Part shown: in pieces, positions 46,227 through 56,802 of the stretch
Position numbering within the stretch: position 1 is the stretch's first letter
How the letters are laid out: each line of letters begins with the position of its first letter
Source: Seriola aureovittata
Lineage: Eukaryota > Chordata > Actinopteri > Carangiformes > Carangidae
Assembly: GCF_021018895.1 (NCBI RefSeq)
Contig: NC_079373.1
Span: 6,337,501-6,401,500 of the forward strand
Length of the DNA: 64,000 nucleotides
Direction: 5' to 3'
Notes under the pieces: model-generated
Told to the model about the DNA's origin: nothing
Seen by the model: only the letters and a program-made list of their open reading frames with translations
Databases searched by the model: none
Position numbers and translations under genes: made by a program

Positions 46227-46640
46227 AAGGTCCAATATTGTATAAAGTGAGTTTCCATGTCTTCTTTGATTATAAAGTAGGTCTAAGTTCTATATTAATA
46301 CTGTGAAAGTATCAAAGCCTCAGTCCACAGAGAAATGCACACAGCCTGTATTCAGAAACTGAACCTTAAAATGAGCCGTCAGGAATTCTGGAACTTTGTG
46401 ATGTCACAACAAAGCAGTCACTGCCCCCAGCCATGCCCAAAGCCCCGCCCACCCGGACCCACCATACAACCTTGCAGGATTTGGTTTACCTTTTCTATTT
46501 AATCACTCAGAAAAAAAACAGTGAGCCAATCAGAAGAGATCAGAGTCTCTCTTCTGATTGGCTCACCAACCTGTCGTTACTAGAGCTCCAGTGACAAGCC
46601 TGAGAGAGCAGGAAGTAAAACTACATATAAGTACAAACTG
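46227..46640. repeat. Dispersed fish repeat D containing a hairpin
   Basis: Landmarks TGTATAAAGTGAGTTTCCAT, GAGAAATGCACACAGCCTGT, AATGAGCCGTCAGGAATTCT and TTGTGATGTCACAA follow the order of a repeat I recall in several fishes. The last third contains a perfect hairpin (46,521-46,566). No coding frame. Confidence 0.55.
46521..46566. repeat. Perfect 19-bp hairpin
   Basis: Left arm GTGAGCCAATCAGAAGAGA and its exact reverse complement are separated by an 8-base loop. Each arm includes a CCAAT/ATTGG core. It lies inside repeat D. Confidence 0.9.
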
Positions 46641-47038
46641 CATGTTCATATGTATAGCTCAAAGTTAATTTATCAGTGTTTGCAGCATATAAAAAATAGC
46701 GTTTGTGTGATTTCAGTATTTTTATATTATATCATGTTTTATAAGTGTTTTTGATTGCTAGTATATTTTTGTAGTCATTGATCTTATTGCATGCTTTTAA
46801 TGTGTGTATTTTAATTCCATGTTTTAAATTCCTGCTTCTGAACACTGGACTGTAACTCCCATACCTAATTACCTACACCTGGTTGAGCTTTTGTCTCTGA
46901 TATATGTGTGTGTTTTTCTTTTGTTTTTTAAGCCAACCCAGGGAGAGCATGCAGATTAATGCATCAGTGGTGTGGTTGAAGGAAGGGTAAATTGTAAGAA
47001 ACTTTCCACACTACTGATTGCACTGGCAGCCTCTGTCT
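46641..47038. other. Intergenic sequence
   Basis: AT-rich, no gene or repeat recognised. Confidence 0.5.
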
Positions 47039-47039
47039 G

Positions 47040-47440
47040 AGCTTTTCAGTCTTCACTTTGGGTGTTGGAATTCACTCATAAGGATCGAAGCCACGTCCTC
47101 AGAAGTATTCTTTTAAGAGACCAAGTTATTTGGTCAGACACACTTCAGCTTCATTTCTTAGAGTCATTAAAGTCTTTCATCTGGGTGTTGGACTTCAAAA
47201 TTCACTGAGCCTCATAAAAATTGAACCTCAGAACTTCTAAGCAGTCCTCTAACACACTGAGCTATTTAGTTAAGGAGTGTTTCACTCATTTTTTTTTTCT
47301 CAGAGCTTTTGACTCTTTCCTTTGGGAGCTGTCCAAAGGGAAAGTGAGGACAATCTTTGGCAGGTCGTGGAGGCCAAGTGGAAAGGCACTAGAGTAACAG
47401 AAGTTTTGAGGTTGTGGGTTTGATCCTCAGGCAGCTTGTT
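47040..47440. repeat. Cluster of tRNA-like SINE modules
   Basis: Three related modules occur in 400 bases. Unit 1 (47,040-47,148) and unit 2 (47,161-47,272) are similar minus-strand modules. Each has a block around CTTTGGGTGTTGGA followed by a reversed tRNA-like part: GGATCGAAG with CCAAGTTATTTGGTCA, and TTGAACCTCAG with ACACTGAGCTATTTAG. A third starts at about 47,303 with TTTTGACTCTTTCCTTTGGG, then a plus-strand tRNA-like part at 47,364-47,430 (GAGGCCAAGTGGAAAGGCAC and GGGTTTGATCCTC as A- and B-box regions). The modules are too decayed to be tRNA genes. Confidence 0.55.
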
Positions 47441-47584
47441 GTACTTTGAAGTCCTGCACACAGAGAACAGACTCAAAGGCCATGAGATGTAGAGCATGGC
47501 TGGACATGTACACATACATAAATGTGCTACATCAACCTGTGTATATATGTACGCAGTGTGTGCTGCACTGAATATTGCATTCAG

Positions 47585-47607
47585 TATATATATATATAAT
47601 ATATATA

Positions 47608-47696
<89 letters not shown>

Positions 47697-47697
47697 G
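47585..47697. repeat. (AT)n tract
   Basis: About 110 bases of almost pure alternating A and T with a few phase changes and one GTGT interruption. It can extrude as cruciform. The Ile/Tyr-rich frame over it is an artefact. Confidence 0.95.
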
Positions 47698-48019
47698 TAT
47701 GTGTTATTTGTTTATTATATATTTGTCAGTACTCATTCATAATATCACATGTACAGTAGTGTGTCATTCATGTGCGTATCATAGTGCGTATGTCTGACCT
47801 GTTACATATGATTCACGGTTCATGTTTTTCTGACACTTACAAGATGTTTTAGTGCCTCCGCAAAAAAAAAAAAAAGCAAACAATGATATTAAGCAGCGTC
47901 CGTCATCTGTAACTGTTTCACTCTCTCCTAGATAAAGTCACTGTTTTTGAGATTATTGCTCTCATAGTTACAGATTTTTACTGCAGGTAGGACGAAAGGG
48001 AGCAGCAAGCAGGGGAGAC
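47698..48019. other. Intergenic sequence
   Basis: No gene recognised. An A-run at about 47,861-47,874. It ends at the G-quadruplex motif. Confidence 0.5.
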
Positions 48020-48041
48020 GGGGGGTGGGTGGGTGGGTGGG
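48020..48041 (+). other. Canonical G-quadruplex motif
   Basis: Five G-runs, the first of six G and the rest of three, are separated by single T residues. This is a textbook intramolecular quadruplex sequence with very short loops. It lies 20 bases before a unique AT-rich block. Confidence 0.8.
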
Positions 48042-48059
48042 TGTTGTTCAGGTCAATTG

Positions 48060-48225
48060 GCCTTGAAATAGAGGCAGACTCCACCTCAGGTTAAAATGGG
48101 CTCCTTTTCCCCTGAAAATATTCATGAAGCAATTATAATTCATATGATTAACAGGGAGGAACACAGAGGAACTGTGATGAGCATTGTAATTATGGGATTT
48201 GAGCAATATTTGAGAGATAAGGGTG
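48060..48225. other. Candidate conserved noncoding block (unproven)
   Basis: Unique sequence with AATATTCATGAAGCAATTAT, ATATGATTAACAGG and TGTAATTATGGGATTTGAGC, i.e. octamer-like and homeodomain-like cores in close order. It is the most enhancer-like stretch in the window by eye. Conservation unknown. Confidence 0.28.
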
Positions 48226-48245
48226 TTTGTTTGTTTTTTTTTCTA

Positions 48246-48274
<29 letters not shown>
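48246..48274. repeat. (GT)n microsatellite
   Basis: GT dinucleotides turning to GC near the end. Confidence 0.95.
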
Positions 48275-48276
<2 letters not shown>

Positions 48277-48324
48277 TTGCGTGAGTGTGTATGCTTTGAC
48301 AAGCATGCAAAGCGCAGTTGACTT

Positions 48325-48440
48325 GATAGGGAAGGTAAAAGCCGAATATCCTTGAGCTCTTGCTCCCAGAGAACCTGCGTGGAATTGCCGTCATCAATAT
48401 TAATGAAGCGGACGAGCAGCAGGTCCGTGTCCGACCACAA
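48325..48440. other. Candidate conserved noncoding block (unproven)
   Basis: Unique, GC-balanced sequence with CATCAATATTAATGAAGCGG at its centre, directly after the GT tract and 100 bases from the block at 48,060. The pair may be one element split by a microsatellite. Confidence 0.22.
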
Positions 48441-48817
48441 AAGTGTGTTTTTATCATAATAATCAAAACGATCTATGTTTATTGCTCATAACTAAGATTC
48501 TTTAGTGTCCTCATCAATGAGAGGATTAATTTCAGGTATCAAGACAGAAACATGTGTTTCTCTGATGGAGACCATGTTTTTCACTTCTGTCCAAATCTCA
48601 GCTGTTGATTCATATTATACTGTTGTCAAAAGAGAACACATGTTCTGTCTGTCTCTCTCTCTCCACCCACTTACTATCTGTCCGGATGTACTCCACATCT
48701 CCCTATGGCTAGAGACTCCACTGTTTTTTGTTTTTCTTGTTGTTTCCATCTAAAAGTTGTTTCTTTGCTTCACAGATAGATGAACATGAGTGCTTCAGTC
48801 TTCCTGCTGAATCGATA

Positions 48818-48833
48818 GTGTGTGTGTGTGTGT

Positions 48834-48872
<39 letters not shown>

Positions 48873-48928
48873 TGTGTGTATGTGTGTATGTGTGTGCATG
48901 CATGCGTGTGTGTGTGTGTGTGTGTGTT
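48818..48928. repeat. (GT)n microsatellite, long and interrupted
   Basis: About 110 bases of GT with a few TA, GC and CATGCATG interruptions. It gives a Cys/Val- or His/Thr-rich artefact frame on either strand. Confidence 0.95.
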
Positions 48929-50038
48929 GGGGAGTTTATGCATGAACAAATAAGAAAGGTGTGCATGTGCAGGAGAGTGTGTCTGTGAGTGTGTTTGCAC
49001 ATAGGGGTTTGCAATCCATCATAGAGCTGAACGTTGCTATAGAAATACACTCCTCAGCCACATGGCTACTGACACTGGGTCACATTTAATCTATACATGA
49101 ATATGTTTGGAACTTTGAAAGGGCACCTAACTTTGTGTGGCATCCATTACAAGAATTTACTGTTGTGATCCTCTAAGATTTGGTTTCCATGGCAGCACAG
49201 CAGGTTCAAGGTGGCGATACAATTACAGCATAGGTAAACTTGCCTGAAATCAAAAGCATCACACAGTGCCTGCCTGTTCAGAGACACAAACAGAGGCAAC
49301 TGCAAAAGAAAATAAAGATGCTTCACCACCGGGAAATACAAGGAGTTGAAATTTAAACTAATTTCAGAAGATCACCAACAGTGAGCTGCCTCCCTGACAC
49401 GCTATATAGTAAACCAAAAGTGCTTGCAAAATAACTTTGAATGGAAACGATTTGAATTGAATATTATTATCCCCGTCTTGATAAATGAGGCAGTCTCTGA
49501 GCAACATGAGCCGACACTCTCACTATGTTCAATGCCGACAGACTTCATCTGTTGTCCCGCCGGCTCCATGGGAACAGGTAATCAAGTTTGGTGAGCTATT
49601 GTCTTGGAACGCCAGTCACCTGCCTGGTAATTGGAAATGAGTGAGTGTGTTGCGGAAGGACTGTTGCAAGATTTTGCTTGGGTGAGAGAGGCAGCAGGAG
49701 AGAAGGTGGCAGAGAGTGAGACGGGTTTATGAAGTGTGTGTTTTTTGTGTGTGTCAGCCAGATTGTCAGGGAGAGAGATGCTGGCATGGACTCTGCCAGT
49801 GAAAGCTTGCTGTCCCACAGGATTCCTCTGCAGTGATGACTATTGGTGTCTGCCTTCCCCAAGGGACCGCTGCTCTGTCATCTCAAGAACCGAAACGCAC
49901 ACACATGCTCACACACATACACACCACACACAGTCCTCAGAGACAGCAACCTGCCTTCCAGGTATCTGGTTTTTTGGGATATACACACTCCCACAATGCT
50001 TTACGGCTGCAAACGTGCTCCACATACATAGACACACG

Positions 50039-50042
<4 letters not shown>
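48929..50042. other. Intergenic sequence
   Basis: No gene recognised. Several 60-150 codon frames at 49.6-50.3 kb owe their length to CA-rich DNA. Confidence 0.5.

Positions 50043-50098
<56 letters not shown>
50043..50098. repeat. (CA)28 microsatellite
   Basis: Uninterrupted CA dinucleotides, the longest pure CA tract in the window. Confidence 0.97.
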
Positions 50099-50100
<2 letters not shown>

Positions 50101-50924
50101 GGCTTGTAAGGTTCAGCCAATACTACTCTGTGGCATCCATTATTGCCCAGTACAATGACAACAAGGTCATGCCTCGAGGAGATCTGCATTTTGTCAAAAC
50201 TGACACCATAATGCTGCCTCCACTGCTCCTGCTGCCCAGGATTTATGCATCACTCTCAGGTTGTTCATTCTTGACATTCTCAGCTCAGTAGGTGGCTGGA
50301 AATCTTTGCAGCACAACAATCAATTCATATTTTGCAAGTGTTGCCATGTTTTTCTTACATGTAGAGGATGTAGGAAAACAAGAAAAGCACATTTAGTCGA
50401 GTAAATCGCTGAAGTCCTGGCACTTGAATATTTTCATTTTGTGTGACATGCGTACTATGTTCCACTTTTTTGATGCAGCGTAGTTTATAAAGCATTGATG
50501 GGCTTCAGCGTCATACTTGTTAGCATGCAGGTCGCACCACTGATGTCTTGATAGTGGATGAACCTTTTAGTAATAACTAACGCTCGCAACTGAAGTCCTG
50601 ATGGCTGATAAAATGAAGAGCGTGACCCCTGTTTGATGGTTATTATCATTAATGGTTATTGATGTATAAAGTATGAATGAATTATTATTATAATAGGAAG
50701 AACCCTTAATAATAACCAGTAAACACTTAAGACTTGACTGCTGCTTATAAAGTAGGAAAGTCATGATCCATTAATGTTAAGCCTAAAGCTATTCTCATTA
50801 AAGGAGTTATTTATAAGTTTTGCTATCGCTACATAGCCAGCATTAGCATAAACAACTGTTTACTTACCAGTCTTCATTCCTTTACTCACCGAGAGCCGTC
50901 TCCAGCGCTGGAAAGCAACTAGCA
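50099..50924. other. Intergenic sequence
   Basis: No gene or repeat recognised. Confidence 0.5.
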
Positions 50925-51318
50925 ACTCTTCCAACCTGATCAACTGTAAAGGTCGTTTTTTCCAACCCTCTGATACGACCCATAGGAGTTTCTCCTGAAA
51001 TAGCACGCCTGCGGTGGCAGGTGTACTTGACCTTGGTTGTCATGGTTACAATAATAAACACGCGGACTGTTCAAAGAATGGCATACCTATCTTCATCGTC
51101 ATGGTTACTGTAATAACGGTCAATGCTCGATTATGTTTAGGAAAAGATCGTGATTTCGGTGAATATAAGTACTACTTCCTCAACATTAGATGATGTTTGT
51201 GGAACAACGATAACAATGTGGTTAACTTTGTTACTCATGGAAAATAGAAACAACATGGGGCGTAATAACCTGCTGCACAAACGACCTAATGGCTCGTTCT
51301 TTACAGGAGGACAGTCTC
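50925..51318 (+). repeat. Dispersed element C, copy 2
   Basis: Matches 42,057-42,645 in the same orientation, with CTGATACGACCCAT, TCTCCTGAAATAGC, TTGGTTGTCATGGTTA, CTTCCTCAACATTAGATGAT and TAATAACCTGCTGCACAAAC. It is shorter than copy 1; the middle is reduced. Confidence 0.7.
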
Positions 51319-53860
51319 AAAGCAACACCAATGTTTATCACCTCTTCTCTTTCTTCTTTCTGAAGTTAGCATGCTAACCAGCTAGCCCCAGCCTGTCTCG
51401 TCACTTTCCGACAACGGTTCGACGTAGTGTCCAACCTGCCCAGAAGATGCAGCGCTGCTCAGAGGGAGTATTATAACCTCTTGTCCAGTAAATGCAACAA
51501 GGTGAGCAACAAAAGAGAAAATTTAACAATAGCTCCTTAAATGTCCTAATACTGTTCTATGAAGCATTAACAAATGACCTATTATCCTAAATAAATCAAT
51601 TAGCTGCAACCTATAAACCTTTTATTTATTTATTTATTTTTGTTTGTTGTAATGTGGTGAAACATACTCCATATACCAGCAGGAATATGTTTACATATGT
51701 CTACTAGAATGCCCATTAAGACACCAAGTGTAAAGGACTCAAGTCTAAACAACTCATCAGCAGGAAAAAATGGGTTTCAGACAAGTGTTAAACAGTGCAA
51801 AAATATTCAATCATTAACTCACATTTTGACTTCTGTACAAGAAGAGACAGAGGAAAAAAAAATGACAGCTGGTGAGACTGCTCAGCAGAGGGATTTGGCA
51901 ACTCCAGAGCGTCTTACTCTTTCCCACAGTGATCCGTCCGGCTGAGTCCCACAAACACAAAGAACTGTGTTTTGGATCAGGGCATCGCTTATTACTGTGG
52001 CACAGAGAGGGAGAGGCAGAGGGAGAGAGAAGGGGCTTAAAAGGAGAGAAGGGAAGAGAGAAGGGGGTAAAGAGTGGGCCAGGAAAGGATGAGTGCCAGC
52101 TCTGCCTCCAGTGTCCATCTCAGATCCCTCCATCCTTCCCTTCATCATATCCCTCCATCCTGCCCCTCCACCTCCTCCTCCTCCTCCGTCCCAGCAGCTG
52201 GCTAGCGTTTACCCCCGCAGAGAAAGACCTCTCTGATGGTGCAGACTGAGACATCATTGTGTTCCAACTAAGAACAGAGTCTCTGTCTCTCTAAACTCTG
52301 CATGAATTCACACCCACTCTCTCCTCTCTCCTTCTCTCACATCGTCCTCTCTGTCCAACCCGTGGACTCCTTTTCATCCTCCACCTCTTCTCCTTATCCT
52401 CCTCTCCTACTTCACTTGATTTTCCTTATCTCTCCTCCATTTTTCTCATCCACCTCCATCCACCTCTTCTTCCCAGTCTCTCACGCTCTCACTGTAGCCG
52501 TCACTCAGGTCTCTGATCTCTGTGGACCTGGCTTCCAGTCCAGTTTTAATTGACTTGGAGCGACATGCAGCCGAGACGATAGGAGCAGTCCTCCTGGGGA
52601 GGTCGATATGTGCAGATATGGAGTGCTTCCAACACCAACTGGACTCCACAGTCAGCAGTGGCTGACTGCAGGGTATTAGAGGCGAGGGGCTTTTCAAGAG
52701 AGATTTTCGTATATTTTTAAGTGCTGTTGCAGAAATGAGGCCATGTGAGGTTCTTTGATTTGATGACATGACACAAATAAAATCCAAAGAAATTTCACAA
52801 ACATTTAGCTTGAGTTCAACCGGATCTGCAGATGTGCATTCATTCTGTTTCAGTGTGTTCTTCCAGCTCAGCTTGACCCGCAAACAAATTAAACACTATG
52901 TTCAGGCACTTTATTTCCCCTTTCAGTCTTTAAATCAACAAGCTGCAATGTCCAAGTGTCCATACTATAATTAAAGGATAAAGGATAAAGTAATTTCTCT
53001 CATTTCCCAAAGCCTGAGTACTAAAACATTTCTTCATATGTTGCATGGATGCTTTCTTACAAAACAAAATTAAATAAAAGGCACGAAATTCTCACACGGT
53101 CAAAGTGAAATATTTCCGCAAGCATTAATCATTTTAGCTGTTAATTTCAGGCTGCACCTCTTGTTTTGTTTTGTTTTAATTAATCACACTTTATCGCCAA
53201 GGATAAAGTAAAAGAAAATTAAAATAAATGAAGCCAAAGTGCCATTTCCCACTCCTGGTGTCCTCTCTCCTTGAGCAGGCATCTGTTTCCATTTCTATTC
53301 TTGTCTGAAACTGACAAATAAATACGGCAATATTCCCAAAGAGATCAAAGTTTACTTTAGAATCAGGATGAAAACACAAAGCCAACACTACATGTGAAAT
53401 TATCAGACTGCTGCCGGTAAGCACGATGCTGCCTGTGAAACGCAGCCCAGAGGTTAATGAGGTTTACCTGTGTCTGGTAGAAGGTCTGCAGGATTTTCAC
53501 TGGAGTAAACACACAGCTCATTTTCACTTGTGATACATTTTTAATTCTGGAGCTCTCGAACGGAAAGCCACAGTGACCTCAACATACCATACTGTTAAAT
53601 AATACATTTGAAGGTGCTCATGGAGAGAAGTGCAAAGGAAGAGGAAGATCTTCCTCAGTTCTTGCAATTAAGAATTTTGAAAAAATGGGGCAAAATTGAA
53701 TGAAGCACCATGTCTTTAATACATGTGCAAAACTTAGAACATTACAATAGTAACTTGGTGTGATCAGACTTCACACTGAGTAAAGGTCTCCACCCTGCTA
53801 TATCTGCACATCAAGGTTGCTCCTGTCTGTTTATGTTACAAAGTTACCATGGTGAGGTTA
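51319..53860. other. Intergenic sequence with polypyrimidine stretch
   Basis: No gene recognised. 52,000-52,110 is purine-rich and 52,120-52,480 is strongly pyrimidine-rich on the plus strand; frames there are Ser/Pro/Leu- or Arg/Glu/Gly-rich artefacts. A TTTA-type run is at about 51,621-51,640. Confidence 0.5.
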
Positions 53861-53864
53861 ATTA

Positions 53865-53960
53865 CAACACAAACCAAATGTAAATTCATGTTATGTACCA
53901 CTGTGCAATGACAATAAAGGCATTGAATTGAATTGAATTGAATTGAATTGAATTGAATTA
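53865..53960 (+). repeat. LINE 3' tail with (AATTG)n
   Basis: CTGTGCAATGACAATAAAGG is followed by about seven AATTG units (53,922-53,959). A polyadenylation-like AATAAA followed by a short tandem repeat is the usual 3' end of fish L1/L2-type retroposons. No coding piece is recognised upstream, so it is severely 5'-truncated. Confidence 0.65.
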
Positions 53961-54393
53961 TAAATTGAAGTTACTGTTCTGTGTTCTGTCAACATACATG
54001 AGGACACGCATGTCATGATACACCTGCCAATCATTTCAGGCTTTTTCACAGAACTGTGGTAATGTGCTAGCAAAAGACAGGGAAGAAGAAAACTAGGTAT
54101 CAAACAATAGGAATTTCATAATATTTTAAAATATGAGTTTTGCAAAAGTTTTATTAGGAAAGGCATTTAAAGTGTTTGTTAGTCCTCAATTATACACGGT
54201 AAACTTGATAAAACAATAATGTATTTATTTACTAATTGTACTATTTTAGAAAGACCCTCCAAAATAACTGCTGTTAATCCGTTCATCTCTCCAGTAGTTT
54301 TCATGTAGACACAAGAATTTTCACAGCTCTGGCCCAGCTCACATCTTTTGCCAGCGTTTTTCAGCTAACTAGCGGGACGTAGTGTAGTTAAGT
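53961..54393. other. Intergenic sequence
   Basis: Nothing recognised between the LINE tail and the TIR element. Confidence 0.5.
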
Positions 54394-55442
54394 TATAGGG
54401 GAGACTGGGGACTGCTGCAACAAGCCTTATTCCTCCAATCCAAAACATGCTGGAGTGACTATGCTCATACTGCACATGTTCAGTTAGACCCCAATCCTAT
54501 GAGAAAGACAGAAGACACGTCTGCACATCTGCTGCTGCATTTATTGAAAAAATCTTGTTTTGGAGGTATGAAAGTAATTTTTTTCCTGAGCTGTATTTTT
54601 GTCAAACTGTCCTGACCTTTTGTGTGAATCAAAACTTACTCAGTTTGAATCGTTCTGTTCGGTTGATTTCTAAGTGACATGGTTAGTGTGTGTCAAGGTC
54701 AGTGTGTTTAGCACATTTTGTTCTGTCATGGCTTATAGGCTGGAGATGGTTACAGCAAGTTATTGTACTGTCCGTAAGCTAAGACGCCATGTCAAAACAC
54801 ACCACACAACAGTGTTTTTCAACAAGCCAATATATGTGTGGCTAATTTTGTCACATAGCACGACAGATGCAACAATAATTGCTAATTTTAACATATAAGA
54901 GAATACGAACAAGATATTTTGGGAATTATTTTGTTGGCCCCTCATGGTCTTATAATGTTTTTGCCTGCTCTGTTCATCATAAGCAATGAAATAGATAAAT
55001 TGTGCCTATTTTGAGTGAAGGTAGAGCTATGGTCTATGCAAACAAAACTCAATAACTGTTCTTTGATAACTTTTACTAAATAAAAACATTATACTATAAT
55101 ATTATTGTATAAATAAATAATACCACGTTAGTGTAAAACAATGCATATTTTCAGAATACCATTATTATTGAGACAAGAAGCAAAGTTCATTAGTGAAATT
55201 TAATGTATATTCAATATGTTGCAACCATCTCTGATCTGTTAAATACTGTGAACATTTGAATTCTTCTTTTCACATAAATATTGTGAATGATATGTTATAT
55301 ATTATCATCTTTAAATTGTATGGGTAATTAGCTACAGATCCAAGTTTAATATATCAAAGTTTGGTTGGTCTAGTCCAAATAGTCTCTGAGCAACTGAGAC
55401 AAATGCAAAAAGTGTTGCAAACATCCCCAGTCTCCTCTATAT
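54394..55442. mobile_element. TIR-bounded nonautonomous DNA transposon, about 1.05 kb
   Basis: The left end reads TATAGGGGAGACTGGGGACT followed by GCTGCAACA. The right end in reverse complement reads TATAGAGGAGACTGGGGATG followed by TTTGCAACA. About 24 of 30 positions agree, and the flanks suggest a TA target site. The interior is AT-rich. One weak frame (54,674-54,898) has RKLRRHVKTHHTT, which is not enough to call a zinc finger or transposase. Superfamily undetermined; TA targeting would fit a Tc1/mariner-like or related element. Confidence 0.65.
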
Positions 55443-56749
55443 ATAGTCCAGTTGTTACAAAACTGCACAGTGTTAAAAATGTTCAGCTTGTAGTTCCAAT
55501 TCAGCTTGACTGTATTTAGCCCAAGGCCCATTATATTACACTAAAATCTCAAGTCTCAAAAAAGCTTAAATAGTTAATATGAAAGGGGAGAATGGCATGA
55601 GATGTGTTGATAAAAGACACTTTGCTTCAAAGAACCCGTCAACAGGCAGAGGTGAGGGGGTCTTCCAACAATTTGTTGTAACAGCATTGGCCTTGAGGTG
55701 AGGCACAATGTCAGTCCTGTAACAGCGCTCAGCAGGTGCGAGCCCAAATGGATGACCAGACAAAACGGCTGAAGACTAAAGAAAGGAGGCTATCACAAGG
55801 TTACTGACCATATGACCTGCGCTGTACTCTTCCAAACAGAGTCCTTTGAGAACAGCCTGTATTTGAAGGCAACAATGCATTTGTGATGGAAAAACATCAG
55901 GGGGTAGTCAAAGTTGCCAAATTCACACACACACCAGTACAAAGTTTTGAGATTTGTTGAGTTCCCCTTTTGTTTGCTGCTGCTGGAAGCTGCTCTTTGC
56001 TGTCCAGAATGGTCTTGAACCTAAACCTGTTGTTGCAGTGTGGCATCACCAATCGACTTTCTTCTATCTGCTTTGATTCACTGTAATAAAGAGAAAGTGA
56101 CTGCCTGTATGTGGCAACTAAATATACTCTGAGTCTATAGTCTAAACAATTCATATTGACTCAGCCGATTAAAAATCCATAAATAACGAGGCCTTCTGCA
56201 GAAAGTACAAGGGAGAAGCGACTTAAAAAGAAACTAAACACCATGTTTTAGCTTGAACACACCCTCACTGACTGACATAGATCTACTTCATCCCTGTTAG
56301 CAAATCCACTTATTGCGGCGATTCAATTGCACTGAAGCTAATTTTTCTTTTAGTACGTCAAGGAAAAAAACATTTGTTTTCAGACCCCACCAGCAGCATT
56401 TTTATCTGCCATCACAAATGACAGAATGTATAATATGTATCATGATAATTTTGTAGTTGCAAGAAAAATATCTTTTTTTATTTGGTATGGTTCGTAAACA
56501 CTCAGATCAACAGACAGTTTAATGTCTAATTCCTCAACAGTCCCAGTGAATTTACATAAACTCGACAACTAGCACTGTTTCAAATTCAAATATTTTAAAT
56601 GAGTCCAAGTTTACACCATTTGCCATTTCTGTTATCAGCAGCTGACAGGAAATAAATGTGGACCCAAGCTGTTTTCTAGTGATGCATTTCCAATGAAAAG
56701 TCTACACAAATTATATAGAGTGGGGATGATTTTCCCACTCACGTGTCAT
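55443..56749. other. Intergenic sequence
   Basis: No gene or repeat recognised. Confidence 0.5.
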
Positions 56750-56802
56750 TTTCCCATTCACTTGAATGGGAAAATGGTCTCAGACTTGTGGACCCCAATG
56801 TA
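56750..56802 (-). repeat. Lone Tc1-type end with palindromic core
   Basis: CCCATTCACTTGAATGGG is followed by AAAATGGTCTCAGACTTGTG and GACCCCAATGTA. In reverse complement this reads like ACATTGGGGTCCACAAGTCT plus GAGACCATTTT, a Tc1-type end. No partner end seen nearby. Confidence 0.55.

Noticed and set aside
47364..47430. Possible functional tRNA gene
   Set aside because: A- and B-box-like remnants are present, but the stems do not pair convincingly and no anticodon arm can be drawn; treated as a SINE module.
47496..47759. Ile/Tyr-rich 87-codon frame
   Set aside because: Translation of the AT tract.
48709..49050. His/Thr- or Cys/Val-rich frames on both strands
   Set aside because: Translations of the long GT tract.
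49736..50291. Frames of 140 and 152 codons
   Set aside because: Length comes from the CA tract, which is open in several frames and yields His/Thr repeats; no protein-like sequence outside it.
51872..52249. 125-codon frame with Arg/Glu/Gly then Pro/Ser/Leu composition
   Set aside because: Follows purine-rich then pyrimidine-rich DNA; composition is explained by base bias.
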